Source: Bacteroidota bacterium (lineage in GTDB: Bacteria > Bacteroidota > Bacteroidia > JACCXN01). Taken from it: DNA of 64,000 bases. Below the pieces are notes generated by a model that worked only from the letters and a program-made list of their open reading frames with translations, was not told the origin of the DNA and made no database searches. Shown in pieces: positions 28,183 to 36,835 of the stretch. A program made the position numbers and the translations under genes. The number at the start of each line of letters is the position of its first letter. Within the stretch, counting starts at the first letter, position 1. The stretch is taken from positions 1 through 64,000 of the forward strand of contig JACCXN010000030.1 of NCBI GenBank assembly GCA_013696965.1, read 5' to 3'.

Positions 28183-28210
28183 ACACTATTACACTTTCAG
28201 AAATTAAAAG

Positions 28211-29842
28211 ATGAATCTTCCCGATATAAGCATTCGAAGACCAGTATTGACTACCGTTTTTTCAATAGTTATAGTTTTATTTGGAATTATAGGCTATTTT
28301 TTTCTTGGGGTAAGGGAATATCCGAGTGTTGACCCTCCTATGATAACTGTTAGCACCTCTTATACCGGAGCTAATTCAGATGTTATGGAATCTCAGATAA
28401 CAGAGGTTTTAGAAGAATCCATCAATGGTATTGACGGAATTAAGTCACTTACTTCAGTTAGCAGCGATGGAAGGAGCTCAATAACGGTTGAATTTGGACT
28501 TGAAACTGATCTTGAAGCAGCAGCCAATGATGTTCGGGATAAAGTTTCACGCGCTCAAAGAAATCTTCCCCCTGATGCCGACCCACCAACAGTTTCAAAA
28601 TCGGATGCAAATGCTGGACCTATTCTTTCCCTTACAGTTCAAAGTGATTCACGAAGTCTGCTGGATTTAACTGCAATTGGAAATAATCTATTTAAAGAAA
28701 GGTTACAGACAATTCCAGGGGTAAGTGAAGTGAGGATATGGGGGGAAAAAAAGTATGCAATGCGCATGATTATGGATCCTTCAAAGATGGCTTCCTTAAA
28801 TATAACTCCAGTGGATATTCGCAATGCATTGCAGCAGGAGAATGTAGAGCTACCAAGTGGAAGAATTGAAGGACAGGCAACGGAATTATCTATTAGAACA
28901 TCCGGGAGACTTGAAACTTCTGAAGAATTCAACAATTTAATTATTCGTGAACAAAATGGTGTAATTACTCGGTTTAAAGATGTTGGAAAAGCAGTGCTTG
29001 CCCCTGAGAACGAAAGGACCTTATTAAGGGGAAATAATGCACTACCTATGATTGGCATTGCCCTTACCCCACAGCCTGGCAGTAATTACATTGCAATTGC
29101 TGATGAGTTTTACAAACGGGTAGAGGAAATTAAAAAGGATTTGCCAAAAGATTTGAAATTAGGAATGGCACTTGATGCAACAAAGGGTATACGTAAAGCT
29201 ATCGTTGAAGTTCAGGATACTATTTTAATTGCTTTTATCCATGTTGTACTTGTAATATTCTTTTTTCTAAGGAATTGGCGTTCCACACTTATTCCTGTAA
29301 TCGCAATCCCAATTTCACTTGTTAGCTCCTTTTTTATTATGTATGCAGCCGGATTTTCCATTAATATTCTAAGTTTGCTTGGAATAGTATTGGCAACGGG
29401 TTTGGTTGTTGATGATGCAATTGTAGTTTTGGAAAACATCTATCAAAAAATCGAAAAGGGGATGAATCCAAAGGAAGCTGCATTTAAAGGTTCGGCAGAA
29501 ATATTTTTTGCGGTAATTTCAACCACCCTTACGCTTGTTGCTGTGTTTTTGCCTATAATATTTTTACAGGGTTTAACAGGAAGGTTATTCCGGGAATTTG
29601 GTATTGTGGTTGCGGGTTCTGTTATTGTTTCAACTTTTATTTCCCTTACATTAACTCCAATGATGTGTTCAAGGCTCCTCAGAGCTCATTCAAACAAGAA
29701 CAGGTTTTATGCAGTTACAGAAAAATTTTTTAATAATCTCACCGACAGTTATTCAGGTTTTCTTGGATCATTTATGAAAAAAAGATGGCTTGCCATTGTT
29801 CTAATTTTGGCGCTTCATCTGCTGCTAATACTGGATTTGTAA
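28211..29842 (+). pseudogene. RND (HAE1-type) efflux pump, N-terminal part of a broken gene
   Basis: 543 codons from ATG 28211. The opening NLPDISIRRPVLTTVFSIVIVLFGIIGY is TM1 of an AcrB-like proton-driven pump, followed by the first porter domain (about residues 40-330) and TM2-TM6, including the GLVVDDAIVVLENI segment of TM4 with its adjacent Asp pair. The frame remains homologous to about WLAIVLILA (start of TM7) and then reads out of frame to a stop at 29842. The second half continues in another frame from about 29803. Roughly 55-60 residues normally found here are absent, so the gene is damaged rather than merely split. Confidence 0.85.
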
Positions 29843-31062
29843 GGGTTACTTTAATTGATGCACAAAATAGGGAAAGAACACAAATGGAAATTGCTGACCT
29901 TCTCACAGAGCAAATGAAACAATTTACAGGAGCAAGAACTATTGTTACTCAGGAACAAACAATAGGAGGAAGTAGAAGAGGTGGACTTCCTGTACAGTTT
30001 GTAATCCAATCGCAAAATTTTGAAAAATTGAAGGCCATTATCCCTGAATTTCTTGAAAAGGCGCGCGAGAACCCAGCTTTTCAGGTTGTAGATATTGATC
30101 TTAAATTTAATAAACCGGAAATGCGTATAGATATTGACAGGAACAGGGCCCGTATGCTTGGGGTTTCTGTGCTGGATGTTGCGCAAACTTTGCAACTATA
30201 TTTCTCAGATCAAAGAATGGGGTACTTTATAATGGAAGGCAAACAGTATCAGGTAATAGGCCAGGCTATTTTGGATAGTAGAAATGAACCCACAGATCTT
30301 AAATCAGTTTTTGTTAAAAACACAAATGGTGAAATGATACAGATAGATAATTTAATTCAAATTACTGAACAAAGTAACCCCCCAATGCGTTACCGGTACA
30401 ATAGATATGTTTCTGCTACCATTTCTGCAGGAGTTGTACCAGGAACAACCATAGGACAAGGAATAGAAGCAATGCAGGAAGTTGCATCAACTGTTTTGGA
30501 TGAAACATTTACAACTGAGCTTGTGGGAACATCCAAAGAATTTGCTGAAAGCTCCTCTACCCTATTATTTGCTTTTATTCTGGCCCTGGTTTTAGTGTTT
30601 TTGGTTTTGGCTGCGCAGTTTGAAAGTTTTTCCGATCCCCTGATAATAATGTTTACAGTTCCGCTTGCTCTTGCAGGTGCTTTGCTTTCATTGTGGATGA
30701 GCGGTTCTACTTTAAATATTTTCAGCCAAATTGGCATTATTGTTCTTGTGGGAATAGTTACTAAGAATGGAATTTTAATTGTGGAGTTTGCAAATCAGAA
30801 AAAAGAGGAAGGCTTAAATACTTTAGATGCCGTAATGCAAGCCTCTGCCTCTCGCTTAAGGCCTATTTTGATGACAAGTTTCGCTACTATTCTTGGAGCT
30901 TTGCCTATTGCCCTTGCATTGGGAGCTTCATCAACAAGTAGAGTTTCAATGGGAATAGCAATTATTGGCGGATTATTATTCTCTCTAATCCTCACCCTGA
31001 TTGTTATTCCGGCACTTTATACCTATTTATCAGGACATCCAAAGACTTCCCCAGATGCATAA
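29785..31062 (+). pseudogene. RND (HAE1-type) efflux pump, C-terminal part of a broken gene
   Basis: 425 codons in a different frame from the first half. Homology starts at about FGASSAANTGFVRVTL, within the second periplasmic porter domain, and continues through TIGGSRRGGLPVQFVIQ, the docking part and TM8-TM12 (TLNIFSQIGIIVLVGIVTKNGILIVEFANQ). The remainder of TM7 and the first strand of the second porter domain are missing. Frame is otherwise undisturbed and codon use looks normal, so the damage is recent or is an assembly error. The stop overlaps the tolC-like ATG by 8 bp. Confidence 0.85.
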
Positions 31063-32365
31063 AATTAAGCTATTTATAATCCTTTTTCTGGCAGTTAGTA
31101 CTTTTAATGCAGATGCACAAGAGGTTATGGACATTCAACAGGCCATTGACATTGCTTTAAAGAACAATTATTCCATTGTAATTGCGCGAAATGAAGCACT
31201 TATAGCAGAAACAAACAACACTCCTGGAAATGCAGGATTTCTACCTCAAGTGGGAGCAAATTTTTTTAGAGGAGAAAACCTCAACTATACCAGGCAGGAA
31301 TTTTTTAATGGTGAGGTGAGGGAAGGTTCAAATGTTAAAACCAGCAATATGAATGCAAACATTCAATTGAACTGGACACTATTTGATGGTTTTAACATGT
31401 TTGCAACCAGAAAGATGCTGCAGGAATTTGAAGATATTGGAATCTTGAACACAAAAATAAAAGTGGATCTTACCATTTCACAGGTTATTGCTACTTATTA
31501 TGCAATTGTACAAAAGCAAAAGCAAATTAAAACCATTAAGAATGCAATTGAAATTTCCCAGGAAAGAAAAAGAATTGCAAAAGAACGGCTGAATATAGGC
31601 GCTGGGTCAGGTTTGGAAATGTTACAGGCAAGCGTTGACATAAACTCCGACAGTTCTGCTCTTTTACGCCAGGAATTTGATTTAATAAGAACTAAAGCAG
31701 CTTTGAATGAGCTGTTGATAAGGGATCCTGAGTTCGATTTTATTGTACCTGATCAGATTTTAATGAGAGAAGTACTTAAGTATGAAGAACTCGCTCAAAA
31801 AGTATCTCAACAAAATCCTGAACTTTTAATTGCTCAAAGAAACAGCAGGATTGCCGATTTGAATTTAAAGCAATCGCAGTCTAGCATATACCCTACTATT
31901 TCAGTGAACTCAGGTTATGTGTACAGTAATTTTGAATCACAGCTTGGATTACTCCAATCCAACTTAAACCGGGGTGTAAATTATGGATTAACGGCAAGTT
32001 GGGGTTTATTTAATGGTTTCACACAGAAAACCAGAAGAAAAGTTGCTCAAATTGAGATTATGAATCAGGATAACCTGCGTCAGCAAACTGAGCTTAGAGT
32101 AAAGAATGAGCTGTATCAAATTTACACCTCTTATATAACATCCAAATTACTTGTAGATATTGAAAAGAAAAACCTTGAAGTAGCTCAGCAAAACCTGAAT
32201 GTGAGCACAGAGAAAATGAAGATTGGAACAATCACAGCAATTGAACTTCGTGAAGCTCAACGCAACCTGATTGATGCAGAATTTCGCCTTATTATGACTG
32301 AATATGAAGCCAAGCTTTCTGAAACAGAATTGTTGAGATTAAGCGGACAACTAATTACAAAATAG
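31055..32365 (+). CDS. TolC-family outer membrane efflux channel
   Basis: 436-aa outer membrane protein that would form the exit duct of the RND system. I chose ATG 31055, which gives a clean signal peptide (HKIKLFIILFLAVSTFNADAQ); an earlier in-frame start at 31001 would lie deep in the pump gene. Two OEP repeats of long coiled-coil helices are visible (AIDIALKNNYSIVIARNEALIA; KVSQQNPELLIAQRNSRIADLNLKQSQSS). It overlaps the end of the pump gene by 8 bp, consistent with one operon. Confidence 0.9.
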   Translation: MHKIKLFIILFLAVSTFNADAQEVMDIQQAIDIALKNNYSIVIARNEALIAETNNTPGNAGFLPQVGANFFRGENLNYTRQEFFNGEVREGSNVKTSNMNANIQLNWTLFDGFNMFATRKMLQEFEDIGILNTKIKVDLTISQVIATYYAIVQKQKQIKTIKNAIEISQERKRIAKERLNIGAGSGLEMLQASVDINSDSSALLRQEFDLIRTKAALNELLIRDPEFDFIVPDQILMREVLKYEELAQKVSQQNPELLIAQRNSRIADLNLKQSQSSIYPTISVNSGYVYSNFESQLGLLQSNLNRGVNYGLTASWGLFNGFTQKTRRKVAQIEIMNQDNLRQQTELRVKNELYQIYTSYITSKLLVDIEKKNLEVAQQNLNVSTEKMKIGTITAIELREAQRNLIDAEFRLIMTEYEAKLSETELLRLSGQLITK

Positions 32366-32386
32366 TGGAACATTTCCATTTACCCT

Positions 32387-32626
32387 ATGAAAATAGATCC
32401 TGATAAAAACCCGGAAATTCCTGAATTAATTTCTGTTCTTACCTGTCCTAACTGTAATTTCAGAAAAGAAGAAATTATGCCCACTGATTCCTGTCAGTTT
32501 TTTTATGCTTGTGAAGACTGTAAGCAAGTAATTAAACCAAAAAAAGGCGATTGTTGTGTGAATTGTAGTTATGGTTCTGTAAAATGCCCTCCTATTCAAC
32601 TTGGTTCTGGGTGTTGTGGTTCTTAA
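32387..32626 (+). CDS. GDCCVxC-domain small Cys-rich protein
   Basis: 79 aa with ten Cys. CPNC (about residues 20-23), CEDC (about 42-45) and the family motif GDCCVNCSYGSVKCPP (about 54-69) identify the GDCCVxC family, some members of which carry selenocysteine; the codons here are all ordinary Cys. It ends GCCGS. A zinc or other metal/thiol-binding role is likely but unproven. It follows the tolC-like gene by 21 bp and is probably the last gene of the efflux operon. Confidence 0.75.
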   Translation: MKIDPDKNPEIPELISVLTCPNCNFRKEEIMPTDSCQFFYACEDCKQVIKPKKGDCCVNCSYGSVKCPPIQLGSGCCGS

Positions 32627-32670
32627 AACTTTGTATGCTGTTAATAATTCGCTTACTTATAGGAGAATTG

Positions 32671-32704
32671 TGTAAACTCTGGCATTTGCATACCAGAGTT
32701 TACA
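32671..32704. terminator. 12-bp hairpin between convergent genes
   Basis: TGTAAACTCTGG (32671-32682) and its exact reverse complement (32693-32704) flank a 10-base loop. It sits between the converging GDCCVxC and DUF1456 genes and has no clear T tract, so a bidirectional terminator or transcript-end stabiliser is the best guess. Confidence 0.6.
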
Positions 32705-32766
32705 ATTAAGAACTTTCATTTATTATTGAACTACAATTTTTGTAAAAAAGGGTAAAATTTTAAACT

Positions 32767-32997
32767 TTACTTTCTTTCTGGCCTTGGACCTCTTTTGTAG
32801 GTAATTAATCCATTTAGGAAATTGCGAAGCAATTGATCTCCACATTCCTTATAATTGGGATGGTCTTCTTTGCGAAAAAGAGCACTCAGTTCGCTTTTTG
32901 TAATTTCAAAATCATTTAATTTCAGGATGTGGATAATATCTTCGTCCTTTAATTGAAGGGCTACACGCAATTTTTTCAGTATATCGTTATTTGTCAT
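32767..32997 (-). CDS. DUF1456 family protein (YehS-like, single repeat)
   Basis: 76-aa protein with the DUF1456 pattern (NNDILKKLRVALQLKDEDIIHILKLNDFEITKSELSALFRKEDHPNYKECGDQLLRNFLNGL). E. coli YehS has two such units in about 156 aa; here there is one, followed by a basic tail (YKRGPRPERK). Function unknown. It lies 42 bp after the DbpA-like helicase on the same strand and may share its transcript. Confidence 0.8.
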   Translation of the reverse strand: MTNNDILKKLRVALQLKDEDIIHILKLNDFEITKSELSALFRKEDHPNYKECGDQLLRNFLNGLITYKRGPRPERK

Positions 32998-33039
32998 TAT
33001 TTGAAAAACAATTAAGCGGTTAAATTATAAAATCAAAAC

Positions 33040-34344
33040 TTATTTGGCAACTTCGATTTTCACTGTCTTTCTTTTTATTTTTTCGTCTTTAATGACTTGT
33101 ACCAATTTATTTATTTTTGCTCTCTTAATTGCAACGAATGAAGAATAATCCAATACTTCAATAAGGCCAATGTCTTCTTTTTGCAAATTTCCTTTATGAT
33201 GCAGAACACCCACAATATCCATTTTGTTAATTTTATCTTTTTTCCCTGCTGAAATATACAGAGTAGCCCATTGGGACCTTTCTGGCAAAACATTTTTTTC
33301 AGGCAAATCCACAAACTCTGGTGCTTTTTTTATGTAAGAAGGCACATGTTCATCTTGGCCCAAAATAATGTAAGCAGTACCCTCGGCTTTCATCCGTGCA
33401 GTTCGCCCATTCCTATGGGTAAAAACATTTTCGGTTGGAGCCAGTTGATAGTGAATTATATTTTCAATTTCAGGAATATCAAGTCCTCTGGATGCCAAAT
33501 CTGTAGTAACCAACAAATGGCAAGATGCGTTTCGGAATTTTATCAACGCTTTTTCACGTTCATCCTGTTCCATGCCTCCATGAAAAATATCGTGATCCAA
33601 CTTTTTATCATTGAGTAAGTCACTAATACGTTCTACTGCATCCCTGTGGTTGCAAAAAATCAATGTTGCTTTATTTCCGATCATACAAACCAGGGAAAAC
33701 AGAGCGTCAATTTTATCCTTTCCAACAGATTTAACAGCTTTAAGCTTTAACCCCTGAGGCGTAGAGGCTGAAAGATAATTTAAAATCACAGGAGATTTTA
33801 CACCAGCAAAATCAGGTATTTTTTGCATTTCTGTTGCAGAAGTAAGAAATCGTCTTTTCAAATTCTTGAGTTGACTAATAATATAGGCCATATCTTCCTG
33901 AAAACCGAATTCAAGTGCCTTATCAAATTCATCAAGTATTAGGGTATGAATGGTGGAGGTATCAACATTTCTTCGATCGATATGGTATGACATTCTACCA
34001 GGTGTAGCAATTAGAACTGCAGGAGGATATTCAAGATTGTTTTTTTCAATTTTGGTGGAATGTCCTCCGTAACAAACATTAACCTTAAAGCCGGTCCCCA
34101 TCATTTTAAATACCTGTTCTATTTGTATTGCGAGTTCTCTGGAAGGAACTAACACAAGAGCTTGTACACCTTGCTTTTCTGGTTTTAATTTATTTAAAAG
34201 TGGCAGAAAAAAACCTAGTGTTTTTCCTGAGCCTGTAGGTGAAAGAAGCAATAAATCATTGTCTTTTTCTGTTGCATTAAGGGCAGCCAACTGCATTTCA
34301 TTTAATGAGGATATTTTAAGATTCTCAAGTGCTTTTTCTATCAT
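33040..34344 (-). CDS. DEAD-box RNA helicase (DbpA-like)
   Basis: ATP-dependent RNA helicase, 434 aa from the ATG at 34344; an in-frame ATG at 34377 would add 11 hydrophobic residues unlike the family. Motif I SPTGSGKT, Ia VPSRELAIQ, Ib TPGR, motif II DEFD in place of DEAD, motif III SAT and motif VI HRNGRTAR are present. The last 70 residues (KMDIVGVLHHKGNLQKEDIGLIEVLDYSSFVAI) form a DbpA-type RNA-binding domain, which in E. coli DbpA targets 23S rRNA. A role in ribosome assembly is likely. Confidence 0.88.
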   Translation of the reverse strand: MIEKALENLKISSLNEMQLAALNATEKDNDLLLLSPTGSGKTLGFFLPLLNKLKPEKQGVQALVLVPSRELAIQIEQVFKMMGTGFKVNVCYGGHSTKIEKNNLEYPPAVLIATPGRMSYHIDRRNVDTSTIHTLILDEFDKALEFGFQEDMAYIISQLKNLKRRFLTSATEMQKIPDFAGVKSPVILNYLSASTPQGLKLKAVKSVGKDKIDALFSLVCMIGNKATLIFCNHRDAVERISDLLNDKKLDHDIFHGGMEQDEREKALIKFRNASCHLLVTTDLASRGLDIPEIENIIHYQLAPTENVFTHRNGRTARMKAEGTAYIILGQDEHVPSYIKKAPEFVDLPEKNVLPERSQWATLYISAGKKDKINKMDIVGVLHHKGNLQKEDIGLIEVLDYSSFVAIKRAKINKLVQVIKDEKIKRKTVKIEVAK

Positions 34345-34486
34345 AGGGGTAAAGATAAGGGAATTAATTAGTATCATCAGGAATGGGAAAAGAAATGGGA
34401 ATTCGAATAAAAACAGGGTATAGATGTAAATTTTAATGAAAACAAGAATTAACGGGGATTACAGCAGCAAAAGGCAACTAAACTCT

Positions 34487-34494
34487 TATCTTTG
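34487..34494 (+). promoter_or_regulatory. -7 box upstream of the orphan ABC ATPase
   Basis: TATCTTTG at 34487-34494 matches TAnnTTTG and lies 31 bp before the ATG at 34526. I see no TTG at the right -33 distance, so this is a half-supported promoter. Confidence 0.45.
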
Positions 34495-34525
34495 TAGAAA
34501 ATAATAGATACGATATAAAAGAAAA

Positions 34526-35158
34526 ATGGAAATACTACTCAAGGATATTGGGAAACGCTACAACAACGAATGGATTTTTAAAGGGATAACACATAACTTT
34601 ACAAAAGGGAATAATTATGTTATACTTGGGTCAAACGGAACTGGTAAATCAACCCTTCTCCAATTAATTGCAGGAAATTTTATTCCTTCGGAAGGAAACA
34701 TTTCTTATACCTTGGAAAACAAAGCCCTTGACCAGGAAAAAATTTTTACTCATATTAGCATAGCCACTCCTTATCTTGATTTAATAGAGGAATATACCTT
34801 AACGGAACTAATTGATTTTCATTCCAAGTTTAAACCTATGCTGTTTGACACTGAAAAAACAATTGAAATACTTGATCTTAATTCTTCCAAAAACAAGGTT
34901 TTAAAATATTTTTCTTCGGGAATGAAACAAAGGGTAAAGTTAGCATTGGCTATTTTAAACAAAAATCCTTTACTCTTACTTGATGAGCCAAGTTCCAATC
35001 TTGACCGTAACAGCATAAACTGGTATATGGAAATGATAAAAAAATATTGTAGTGAAAAATTAATTGTAGTTTGTTCCAATAATCAAAAGGAAGAATACTT
35101 CTTTTGCAATAAGGAAATACAAATAGAACTTTATAAAACTGCAAAAATTCAAGCTTAA
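34526..35158 (+). CDS. Stand-alone ABC ATPase lacking the switch His
   Basis: 210-aa single ABC domain. Walker A GSNGTGKST at residues 35-43, signature FSSGMKQR (129-136) and Walker B LLLLDEPSSNLD (about 149-160) are intact. The H-loop, normally STH, reads CSNN with Asn185 where the switch His should be (codon 35078-35080). No permease gene is adjacent: a DbpA-like helicase lies upstream on the other strand and efp downstream. Similar short ATPases occur in Bacteroidetes without known substrate. Transport with a distant partner or a non-transport role are both possible. Confidence 0.8.
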   Translation: MEILLKDIGKRYNNEWIFKGITHNFTKGNNYVILGSNGTGKSTLLQLIAGNFIPSEGNISYTLENKALDQEKIFTHISIATPYLDLIEEYTLTELIDFHSKFKPMLFDTEKTIEILDLNSSKNKVLKYFSSGMKQRVKLALAILNKNPLLLLDEPSSNLDRNSINWYMEMIKKYCSEKLIVVCSNNQKEEYFFCNKEIQIELYKTAKIQA

Positions 35159-35253
35159 TAAAATAGCCACAATAAAATTAAGTCCAATGCTTTTTACTAA
35201 TTCATGGTTTTGATTAAATTTACAAAGTTTTACAAATAAAAAAATATATTCGA

Positions 35254-35817
35254 ATGGCTACCACTCAAGACATAGGTGTAGGATCTATAATCAAGTTTAA
35301 TGGAGAACTTTGTCAGATTGTTGAATATCAACACCGCACACCCGGTAATTTAAGGGCTTTTTATCAGGCAAAAATGCGTAATTTAATGACCGGAAAATCT
35401 GTTGAATATCGATTTCGAGCAGGTGAATCTGTGGAATTGGTAAGAATTGAACACCGTACACTCCAATATATTTATTCAGAGGGTGAGAGTATAGTTTGCA
35501 TGGACAATGAAACCTATGAACAGCTATATATTCCATCCAGACTTGTGGGTGATAGTTTTAAATTTATGAAAGAAGGCATGGAAGTAAAAGTTGCATTGGA
35601 GGATGAAACTCCAATAATGGCAGAAGCTCCAACTTTTGTAGAACTTGAAGTAACATATACAGAGCCTGGAATGAAAGGGGATACAGCCACAAACACTTTA
35701 AAACAGGCCACACTTGAAACAGGTGCAATTGTTAACGTACCTTTATTTATTAATCAGGGTGAAAAAATCAAAGTTGACACGCGTACTTCTGCTTATGTAG
35801 AAAGGGTAAAAAACTAG
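35254..35817 (+). CDS. efp: Elongation factor P, Asn-type
   Basis: Ribosome-rescue factor that relieves stalling at polyproline. 187 aa, all three beta-barrel domains, with the C-terminal NVPLFINQGEKIKVDTRTSAYVERV stretch. In the domain I loop, where E. coli has Lys34 (PGKGQAF) and Pseudomonas has Arg32, this protein has Asn32 (PGNLRAF, codon 35347-35349). It thus cannot be modified by EpmA beta-lysylation or EarP rhamnosylation at that residue. I believe this loop form recurs in part of the Bacteroidetes. Single-gene unit. Confidence 0.93.
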   Translation: MATTQDIGVGSIIKFNGELCQIVEYQHRTPGNLRAFYQAKMRNLMTGKSVEYRFRAGESVELVRIEHRTLQYIYSEGESIVCMDNETYEQLYIPSRLVGDSFKFMKEGMEVKVALEDETPIMAEAPTFVELEVTYTEPGMKGDTATNTLKQATLETGAIVNVPLFINQGEKIKVDTRTSAYVERVKN

Positions 35818-35891
35818 TATTCTGTAAAAAGGAAGTATCTATTTAAAGCGGATAACTAAGTAGTTTAATTATCCTTTATTTTAAAGACTCA

Positions 35892-36827
35892 ATGAAGTTA
35901 AATTCTCCAATATCCTTAAAATCCATTTCGGCTTTAATAAGCGCTGAATTTGCCGGCAAACCTGATTTTTCAATTACCGGCATCAATGAAATTCACAAAG
36001 TAGAGCATGGAGATCTAACCTTTGTTGATCATCCAAAATACTATGATAAGGCATTAAATTCAGCTGCAACTACAATTATTATAAATAAGAAAGTTGAATG
36101 CCCTGAAGGGAAATCACTTCTATTTTCTGATGATCCATTTAGAGATTACAATATACTTACCAGGCATTTTATGCCATTTAAGTCTAGTTCAGTGAGCATA
36201 AGTCCAACCTCAACAATTGGTACTGGTACTGTTATTATGCCGGGGGTTTTTATTGGAAACAATTGTACTATCGGCAACAATTGCACTATTCATCCAAACG
36301 TTGTTATTTATGATGAAACGATAATTGGGAACCATGTAATTATTCATGCCAATTCAGTTATTGGTGCTGATGCATTCTATTTTAAACGCAGGGAGGATAG
36401 CTATGATAAAATGCATTCCTGTGGCAGGGTGATTATTCATGACAGGGCAGAGATAGGGGCATGCTGTACAATTGACAAAGGGGTTTCGGGAGATACCATA
36501 ATCGGGCAGGGAACGAAACTCGACAATCAGGTTCATGTAGGTCATGATACTGTAATTGGTAAGAATTGTTTATTTGCTGCACAAGTGGGAATTGCAGGTG
36601 TAGTAACAATTGAAGACAATGTAATACTTTGGGGACAGGTGGGAGTTCAAAAGGATTTGACTATTGGTAGAGGTGCTATTGTTTTAGGTCAGTCAGGGGT
36701 TCCCAAATCACTTGAAGGAGGAAAAGTATACTTTGGTTCTCCAACCAGAGATGCTAAAGAAAAAATGAAAGAAATAGCTATGCTTAAAGATTTGCAGAAT
36801 ATACTGCTAAAACAAAACAAACAATAG
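35892..36827 (+). CDS. Second LpxD-like UDP-acylglucosamine N-acyltransferase
   Basis: 311-aa hexapeptide-repeat acyltransferase paralogous to LpxD at 23254. It has the uridine-binding N-domain (GDLTFVDHPKYYDKALNSAATTIII, about residues 40-65), the beta-helix (about 100-260), retained active-site-like His in VHVGHDTVIGKN, and a C-terminal helix. Compared with LpxD it is about 40 residues shorter. It may act on lipid A with other chain specificity or on another nucleotide sugar. It lies 74 bp after efp and 8 bp before a PP2C phosphatase gene, so the latter two are probably co-transcribed. Confidence 0.85.
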   Translation: MKLNSPISLKSISALISAEFAGKPDFSITGINEIHKVEHGDLTFVDHPKYYDKALNSAATTIIINKKVECPEGKSLLFSDDPFRDYNILTRHFMPFKSSSVSISPTSTIGTGTVIMPGVFIGNNCTIGNNCTIHPNVVIYDETIIGNHVIIHANSVIGADAFYFKRREDSYDKMHSCGRVIIHDRAEIGACCTIDKGVSGDTIIGQGTKLDNQVHVGHDTVIGKNCLFAAQVGIAGVVTIEDNVILWGQVGVQKDLTIGRGAIVLGQSGVPKSLEGGKVYFGSPTRDAKEKMKEIAMLKDLQNILLKQNKQ

Positions 36828-36835
36828 AAAACGCA

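Noticed and set aside
29785-29842. Programmed frameshift joining the two RND halves
   Set aside because: About 55-60 residues of the family are missing at the join, so a shift of frame alone could not restore a normal pump, and I see no slippery heptamer.
31001-31054. Earlier start for the TolC-like gene
   Set aside because: It would overlap the pump gene by 62 bp and put 18 charged residues before a clear signal peptide starting at ATG 31055.
35160-35253. Consensus promoter for efp
   Set aside because: A TTTG at 35209-35212 is followed at 19 bases by TACAAATA, which does not match TAnnTTTG.
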